A stretch of DNA of 64,000 nt, taken from NCBI GenBank assembly GCA_022828595.1, contig JAKGHH010000002.1, positions 38,968,222 to 39,032,221 of the forward strand, in the 5' to 3' direction. The translations under genes and the position numbers were made by a program. The stretch's first letter is position 1. The number at the start of each line of letters is the position of its first letter. This document shows positions 58,069 through 64,000 of this stretch, piece after piece. The DNA comes from Nelumbo lutea. Lineage: Eukaryota; Streptophyta; Magnoliopsida; Proteales; Nelumbonaceae. The notes under the pieces were generated by a model. It ran no database searches. It worked only from the letters and a program-made list of their open reading frames with translations, and had not been told where the DNA came from.

Positions 58069-58283
58069 TGTTAAAATCTATTAGTTTTTTTTTTTGTAAT
58101 TTTTCTGTTATTTATTTCCACAGGGGCATATTTGTATTTTCCTTTTTTTGGATTATGTTGGGTCGCCCTAATATAAATACTAAAGCTGGTGCCGTCAACC
58201 TATTTTCTTTGGACCCCAAAATTCTTTCTTCTCTCTCCTCTTCTGCTTTCTCTAATTTTCTAACATCTTTCACCAAGAAAATA
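58069..58283 (+). repeat. 3' LTR of the copia element
   Basis: It starts TGTTAAAATCTATTAG; the end reads CCAAGAAAATA, where the terminal CA has changed to TA. It contains a T run not in the 5' LTR. Confidence 0.88.
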
Positions 58284-59068
58284 GGTTCAAACTTTTATTT
58301 CTTTTTGATGAATTAATTTTAGTGTGATATCATGTCAATTGGAGGTCCAATACAGTCCATTGCAAATATAGCAAAGTGACAAGATTGTGACAATGTGATA
58401 ATTGTCCAAGTGAGTTGGCTTTGATCTTTTTCAATTTCAACTAGTAAGAAATCATCTCCAAGCACCAGGTTTTCTCGGTTTGTTTCTTTAATGAGCTGGA
58501 GAGGTTATTGTTTTACTATTGTTTATTTTGTATATGTATTTTGGTAGTTTGGGTTTTCGACTGACCTCCTATTACTAATGTATGAGAAAAGTTATTCAAC
58601 GTACTTGCTTTGCATGAGAAAATGTTGTGCAAATTGCTCATGTGATCTATATAAAAGAAGTTATTTTTGTGGAAACAAAGATTCTCTTATTTTAAAAGTT
58701 GATTGATTTCTTTTTTTTTGTGTGTTTAAGTTTTAATTACCTTTTGTTATTTAATAATTTCTTTCAAATTTCTCTTTGCCTTCATTTTTTTGTAGAATCA
58801 ACTGAAGGTGAGCTTTCTTTGTAGGTTTTGCTTATGTCTATTGAAGATCTAGATTTGGACAATACCCATAATTCCTCTCTTATGTGCCAACTCTTGCTTC
58901 TGAAGTTGAGAAAGGTATCTTGTGCTTTTAAGATGATTTTGTGAACTACTTTTTTTTTTGAAATAAAAACTCCATGCATTACTTTATCACTCTTGCAGTA
59001 ATTAAGAGTGGGTTAGAGCCCATTCTCAACTTATTCAAGTAAGGTGTTCTTGCCCACCACACATCTTA
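58284..59068. other. Intergenic, no gene supported
   Basis: Unique-looking sequence. A short stretch around 58830-58920 reads open on both strands but matches nothing I know. Confidence 0.45.
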
Positions 59069-59494
59069 ATATATGTTTGGCATTGATGCTACATTTGCAG
59101 ACTACTGATGTGTGGGTTGGAAGCACCGTTTTTTCAGAAAACAATGCCTTTTTTTGTTTGGAAGCGTTGTTGCCAGGTAGGACGTTTCCTGAAGTAACAA
59201 AAATTTTTTTTGTTTGGTATCAATGCTCCAGGAAACGTTTTCTGCACTTCTACCCATTATCCAGTGCCACATCACTGCCCTGTTGGCAGCAACGAGCTGT
59301 AGCTCCAGGAAACGTCAAATTTGGCATTGCTCCAAGCCTTGCCTTCCCGATTTTCAAGGCGTGGCTTGGGAGCACCATTTTCTATGGAAAAATGGTTCTA
59401 AATAGATGGTTGTTTCCTAGAGCACTGTTTTTTTCTATGTGGTGCTGATGTGGCACCGTTGCTCCAGGAAATGACAGTGATGCCAAAAAGCCGC
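59069..59494. mobile_element. Tourist-like MITE, 426 bp
   Basis: TTA on both sides (59066-59068, 59495-59497). The left end ATATATGTTTGGCATTGATG and reverse-complemented right end GCGGCTTTTTGGCATCACTG are related, and subterminal TTTTCAGAAAACAATGC plus 'GTGCTGATGTGGCACC' match the element at 20433-20823. The 134-codon frame at 59044-59448 is a by-product. Confidence 0.6.
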
Positions 59495-59616
59495 TTAGTG
59501 TGCAATTTAATGCTTGTCAAAGAAACTACTAGGGTCAGATTAATGCAAGTGTCAAGACAAACTTGATGAAATTGACTAGGTAATGTGGCCCAGTTTACAA
59601 TTATACAAAATCTTCC

Positions 59617-59735
59617 ATGAGCTCAAAAATAAATTTTTCTTTTCTTGAGTGTTAAGAGTTTTTAATGACATAATTCCTCATTTACATCCAGGTTATTGGT
59701 GATTTAAACATCTACGACATCCTTCAGCCTTGCTA
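59617..59735 (+). repeat. Left arm of a 119 bp inverted duplication
   Basis: It aligns without gaps to the reverse complement of 60839-60957, with four differences that I count (about 97% identity). The arm starts ATGAGCTCAAAAATAAATTT and ends CCTTCAGCCTTGCTA. Sequence just left of it (from 59594) also recurs in direct orientation at 60772-60822. Confidence 0.9.
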
Positions 59736-59790
59736 TCACAGCCCATATGCCATAGATAATGCACTTGATATTTATAAAAGTGTAGAATGG
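59692..59790 (+). pseudogene. Serine carboxypeptidase-like (SCPL) exon fragment
   Basis: After a good intron-type acceptor (TTTACATCCAG, ending 59691) the frame reads VIGDLNIYDILQPCYHSP. 'D-x-N-I-Y-(N/D)-I-L-x-P-C-Y-H' is a conserved block of plant serine carboxypeptidase-like proteins (S10 family, SCPL20 group), placed between the catalytic Ser and Asp regions; its Cys forms a disulphide. Only this block is seen: the sequence after about 59790 no longer resembles the family and no catalytic Ser, Asp or His block is present nearby. So it is a genuine exon piece with part of its upstream intron, moved here by duplication or transposon capture. The second, inverted copy is in 60839-60957. Confidence 0.55.
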
Positions 59791-59794
59791 GTAT

Positions 59795-60838
59795 TTGGAA
59801 AAAACTGGTGTATCAATATAACATTTTCCATCTGGGACAATGATGGAAGGGAGGTTTTGTTGAGTTTTTGAAAAGTTCAGGAGAGGTATTTGTTAAAATG
59901 AAACTATAGGAGAGGTTTTTATGATTGTCAAAAACTTCAAGGGAGGTCTTTATATTTTACCCTATTCAATATTTCAATACTTGGAATCTCATTTTACAAG
60001 CATCCATATTTTCAGTCAATGGAAAAACTATCGTTTGTTCCTACTTGATGTAGGATTGGTATGGCTAAAGGATATAAGACTAAAAGGGTAATGATGGGCT
60101 AAGACGGGTTTAGGGATGATTTTAAAACTAAAGAAAGGATTTATAGGTGGTTAAAAAGGTTCTGGTTCAGAGCACTAAAAAATGTAGATTTTCCATAAGT
60201 TGTTGTAGGGATAGAATTTTTCAATGAAACATTGTGGTGATGTTTAAAATGATGGATTGCATGGATTGATTTGGCTTGAAGTCATTTTGGGTAGGTTTTG
60301 TAAAAAAGGACAAAAAACTCCCTTCATGGGAGAAAGTGCTAAATTTCCAAAAACTAGGATGCAGTTTTGGGATAAACTTTTGTAGGTCGAAAGGAGATGA
60401 AGGCCTATAAGGAGGCAACCTAATATGAGAGCACTTGAAGATTGTGCATAAAATAACATAGATGGCTGGAATGAGAAAAAAAATGCAATTTGATGCAAAG
60501 GAGAAAAACAAAAGCTGAATCAATTTTAGTAATTTGGAATGTCTAATGAACTCTTTTGATGAAGAATTTGTGGGTTGTTGAGCACTGATTGAAATATTAA
60601 TACGATATGTCTGACATAGGACATAATGTATCGATATTGGTAGCATCCGACATGAGATATGCTATGATTGGAAGTGTATCTTATCAATCATGTGTATCAG
60701 ACCGATATAGATATATATCGGTTCATATCGCATTGTATCAACCAATACATACTGATACGAAACCGATACTTCAATTTACAATTATGCAAAATATTCCATG
60801 AGCTCAAAAATAAATTTTCCTATTGCAGTGGGTTGTAA
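59795..60838. other. Spacer between the inverted arms
   Basis: 60590-60775 has 'ACGATATGTCTGACATAGG ... TGATACGAAACCGATACTT' sequence of the CAAGGTTC hAT-like family, decayed. A 141-codon minus-strand frame (60646-60221) has no recognisable homologue and is probably chance. Confidence 0.4.
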
Positions 60839-60957
60839 TAGCAAGGCTGAAGGATGTCCTAGATGTTTAAATCACCAATAACTTGGATGTAAATGAGGAA
60901 TTATGTCATTAAAAACCCTTAACACTCAAGGAAAGAAAAATTTATTTTTGAGCTCAT
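60839..60957 (-). repeat. Right arm of the 119 bp inverted duplication
   Basis: Reverse complement of 59617-59735. In this copy the exon fragment carries a stop (TAC to TAG) and the splice-site AGG reads AAG. A 1103-base spacer separates the arms. Confidence 0.9.
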
Positions 60958-61524
60958 TTACATTTTAAATTTCATCAAGGTTCTCTATTTTACTATTTTT
61001 ATATTTTTACATTAACAAAAAAGTCAACTAAATATTAAATTATCAAATATAAATTAATAATTATATCATGTCCTTACCTTATTATTTGCTCACACTTAGC
61101 ATTGGCCCCTTCCGCTAGTTCTTATTTGAAACAAGTATATACGTTTGTATGTTTCTATTTTTTTTTTTTTTGGCTCTATTCTCCATCTTCAGAACAAGAT
61201 TTGACTCATCCTTTCTCTTCTGCCTTTGCTCCTGCACCCACCCTCTGCCAGTCAACCACGACTGCACCGCCCCCATCCGTCTCTTTCAACACCACCACCC
61301 GCCTGTATTCTTCTCTTTCTTTCTTTCCCTTCCACAAATACGTATGTTAATAACTTTCCAATATTATTAGCTTGGATTTTTTTTAGGGATTTTATCTCTT
61401 GCCTTGCATTATAAAGCTTCAAGTGGTGTTGTAAATTTTTTGTTGTTTAGCATAATACATTGCTTGAAATTTTTGGATTGAGAACAGATTAGTTCAATTC
61501 GATGAAAAATAAAATTAAAAAAAA
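60958..61524. other. Intergenic, no gene supported
   Basis: A CT/CAC-rich stretch at 61140-61345 is open in three frames and looks like an untranslated leader, but no coding region follows. Confidence 0.45.
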
Positions 61525-61925
61525 AAATCGATGAGCTAAATCCTATGAAATGTTGGAAAAATTATAATATAAATTCGGTGATAACTATCATATGAAAGCT
61601 AGGAAAATTTAGAATATAAATTTAGTGATAGAAATCCTATTAAATGTTGAAAAAGATTTATAATATAATTTCGGTGATAAATATTATCCTGTGAAAGGTT
61701 GGGAAATTAGAATATAAATTTAGTGATAGAAACCATATGAAATGTTGGACAAAATTAAAATATAAATTCGGGGATAAATATTCTATGAAATGTTGGAAAA
61801 GTTATAACATGAATTCGGTCATAAATATCATATGGAAGTTAGAGAAAATTAGAATATAAATTTGGTGATAAAAATCTTATTAAAGGTTGGAAAAATAATA
61901 ATATAAAATTAAGGGATAACTATAA
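61525..61925. repeat. Minisatellite, unit about 50 bp, eight units
   Basis: The marker 'CTATGAAATGTTGG' or a variant recurs near 61537, 61588, 61637, 61689, 61733, 61782, 61830 and 61877. Two unit types can be told apart: one with ATAAATTCGGTGATAA, one with AGAATATAAATTTAGTGATA. They mostly alternate, so the basic growth unit may have been a dimer of about 100 bases. Confidence 0.75.
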
Positions 61926-62739
61926 CTATATATATAAATTCATTGAAATAAATTCCATATTATCACCTATATTCAATAAGATAAATCTGAATTTGTCATC
62001 TATGATATGTTGAATAGAAATTATATAAATTCATTAATAAAATCTTATATTATCCTCTATGTTATGTTGGAATCAAAGAGTGCAAATTCAGTGGTTTTGT
62101 TACTTTTGTTTAAATATTAGTTGTAATTTTATTTATTTATTTATTTATTGTGGTTTTGTCCACACACTAGTATGTATCGCCAATGAAACAAAATAGGCCC
62201 CGAGAATCGTATTTTGATTCTAGTTTGGCAAGCTATATTTCTTTGTTATTAAAAACATTGATCTATTAAGTGTTCAATAGATCTATTTTAAAAGTCACAT
62301 CAGTGTATCTATTTAAATGAGGCAGAAGACCACAGCCGATTAGTTCTTATTGCTAGAGAAGATGACTAGAAGCTATTAATATTTATGAGGTAACCATTAA
62401 TGAGTGAGTGGAAGATAGCGGAACAACAAACGTTCATGGAGAAGAGATGCAAAGAGGAAGTGTTTAGGGCTTTTTTTATCGCATTGGTTCTAATTTCATG
62501 CGAAATATGATGAGAGTGCATAAGTGAAAATTCGTCACTTCTAAAAAAAGCCAATCCCCAGGATGAGATTTTTACATTCTACATAAGCACATTTTCTTAG
62601 GAAAATGTAATGCCAAATATCATTCTGATCCTCCGAATTGTGAGAATCAGCAGAATTAATTTTGGGGGCCCATGTCAAACACAGCCTTTTTTTCTCTTTA
62701 TCTTGCTGAATCTGGCTCACAAGAGATGTCAGATTCTGA
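61926..62739. other. Intergenic, no gene seen
   Basis: AT-rich, with a further decayed piece of the minisatellite (61980-62095) and a (TTTA)n run at 62129-62149. Confidence 0.5.
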
Positions 62740-63143
62740 TGCATATTGGTCCAACCTGACCCAGCCCAGAATGAATTCATTACAGATGGACCAGGTTCAA
62801 CCCAATCCGATGAATACTCTGGACCATTCTAGACTGGTCCAGTTCAACATCCAGACCATCTAATCTGTTCAAATTGGTTTTAATTTAGATTGGGTCCAAC
62901 CAAATCTGGTCCAGTGACACCCATACTCTTATTTCTTTCAATGGACCGGATACTGATTCAATCCAACCTAATTCAACACAAATCCATTACAGATGGACCA
63001 GGTCCAATCCGGTCCAATAAATAATTTGGACCATTAAGTCTGTACTTGTACAATTTCAACATGTCTAGTTGGTCCATTCAACCTGTTCAAATCGATTTTG
63101 ATTTGGATAGAGTCCAACTCAAACCCGGTGCATTGACACCCCT
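62740..63143. repeat. Dispersed GGGTGTCAAT repeat, copy C
   Basis: Same order of motifs as copies A (10811) and B (19548): 'TTCATTACAGATGGACCAGG', 'GGACCATTCTAGACTGGTCC', and the right terminus ATTGACACCCC. Confidence 0.65.
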
Positions 63144-64000
63144 AAATTGATTTTCATTCTTCAGTATCACAAGGACACTGTGTTGTTGACTGTTGAGTAT
63201 GCTTACTTCCCTTATGATATCCAACTAAATTTTGCACCTGCATGACTGCATCTAATTCTACTGGGGCTGCTCTTGATTTATAAGGCATACCATCATAAGA
63301 GCACGCAGCTCCATGCCCATCTCTCTATCTCTCTCTGACTGTTGGTGTTTTCTTGTAGCAAATTATAGAGGCTCACACCCTCTTTTATAGAAGATATAGC
63401 ACCATTCCTTCTTCTTTCTTGACTGTTTCATACTTGACGGTCATCACACGTCTCCTCTAAAACTTCCAACTTAAAGGGACCTTTAGACAAGATATGATGA
63501 ATGTTGTTAGACCCGGACCAGATAGAGAACCGTTATGGTTGAATGGTCTGGTCTGGTCTGAGTCTGGCAACATTGGATTGTTAATCCAATGGTTATGATC
63601 AGTTCATTTAAAAATCCAGGATCAAAGAGTGTTAATAAAAGATCACTTGATGGATGCCCAAGAAGGAATACTCCGAGCCAAACTTATTTAAGCCAACTAC
63701 TTGTTGAATTAATGTTTGACTCCACAAAAGGCTTTGACAAAACTACATATAACTGAATGAAGGATAAAGTTTCTCCCTATAACTTTCAACTTATAGGGAC
63801 CAGTACTAAAATAAAGTTGCAAACTGGGTACCACATGGTGTGTTTTTATATGTTAGTCAAGGAAGTGTGATGCAAGGAGAATCATATTGCAGTCTTAGTA
63901 TCTCCTTAAATCATATTATATTATCTAATGATAGTTTGATTAACCAACTTGATTCCTTCTAATGATTTACAAACCATTCTCTATTAATAACTGATATAAC
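63144..64000. other. Intergenic, no gene seen
   Basis: Unique-looking sequence up to the window end. A small inverted pair 'GGTCTGGTCTGGTCTGAG' region lies at 63548. No coding frame is convincing. Confidence 0.5.

Larger units (their letters stand above)
54356..58283 (+). mobile_element. Ty1/copia LTR retrotransposon, complete ends, inactive
   Basis: Two LTRs in direct orientation (54356-54561 and 58069-58283), a primer-binding site directly behind the first, a purine tract directly before the second, and GGTTT/GGTTC (4 of 5 bases) as target duplication on the two outer sides. Between them are copia-order remnants: GAG-pre-integrase, integrase, reverse transcriptase, RNase H. Total 3.9 kb is short for copia because gag and most of protease are missing. 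Stops and frameshifts are frequent and the LTRs differ at many positions, so it is an old insertion. Confidence 0.88.

Noticed and set aside
59044..59448. 134-codon open frame
   Set aside because: It falls inside a Tourist-like MITE, has no known domain and is not kept in the relative at 20433-20823.
60221..60646. 141-codon minus-strand frame
   Set aside because: No recognisable domain; lies in the spacer of the inverted duplication with transposon-like sequence.
1..64000. CRISPR arrays, operons, bacterial promoters, plasmid or phage features
   Set aside because: The DNA is plant nuclear; the tandem repeats present have no spacer structure and no prokaryotic genes are seen.
1..64000. tRNA, rRNA or snRNA genes
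   Set aside because: No cloverleaf with A and B boxes, and no rRNA-like stretch, was recognised by eye; a tRNAscan/Infernal run would be decisive.

Overview
This window is nuclear DNA of a flowering plant. It is AT-rich, gene-poor and filled with plant transposable elements, and its two intact genes are plant proteins with plant-type domain order. The coding sequences lack the high GC of grasses, so a eudicot or other non-grass angiosperm is more likely; I cannot name the species.

Only two intact protein genes are supported. (1) A single-exon RING-H2 ubiquitin ligase of the ATL family (ATL13/ATL46/ATL47 group), + strand, 23031-24518. (2) A complete, uninterrupted 110-residue V-type H+-ATPase subunit G, - strand, 41800-42132. 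They have unrelated roles and nothing links them functionally.

Layout. 1-5722: 3' part of a decayed Ty3/gypsy element of the Tat lineage (archaeal-type RNase H, integrase, an antisense extra gene, 3' LTR). 5723-22900: intergenic DNA with many short inverted-repeat elements, including a set of Tourist-like elements nested inside each other at TAA sites. 23031-24518: the ATL gene. 24519-28561: flank with local tandem duplications. 28562-31556: a 5'-truncated LINE on the - strand, split by a 1.7 kb hAT-like element that itself contains a roughly 163 bp repeat array. 31557-41799: AT-rich intergenic DNA with a GC-rich repeat, a gypsy LTR relic, two members of a Tagged hAT-type MITE family and a possible Helitron 5' end. 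41800-42132: V-ATPase G. 42133-47160: AT-rich DNA, a LINE tail and a foldback MITE. 47172-48448: a Pack-MULE carrying a piece of an F-box-associated domain gene. 48833-54355: a Harbinger-type element and tandem repeats. 54356-58283: a complete but dead Ty1/copia element with LTRs, PBS and PPT, no recognisable gag, and a perfect 121 bp tandem duplication. 59617-60957: an inverted duplication carrying a serine-carboxypeptidase-like exon fragment. 61525-61925: a minisatellite. 62740-64000: dispersed repeat and unique sequence.

The most notable structures are the Pack-MULE, the 119 bp inverted duplication of a gene fragment (about 97% identical arms), the self-nested Tourist elements, the element-within-LINE with an internal satellite-like array, and the strongly CAG-to-TAG biased decay of the gypsy polyprotein. 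Function, expression and copy number could not be tested here; all calls come from reading the sequence.
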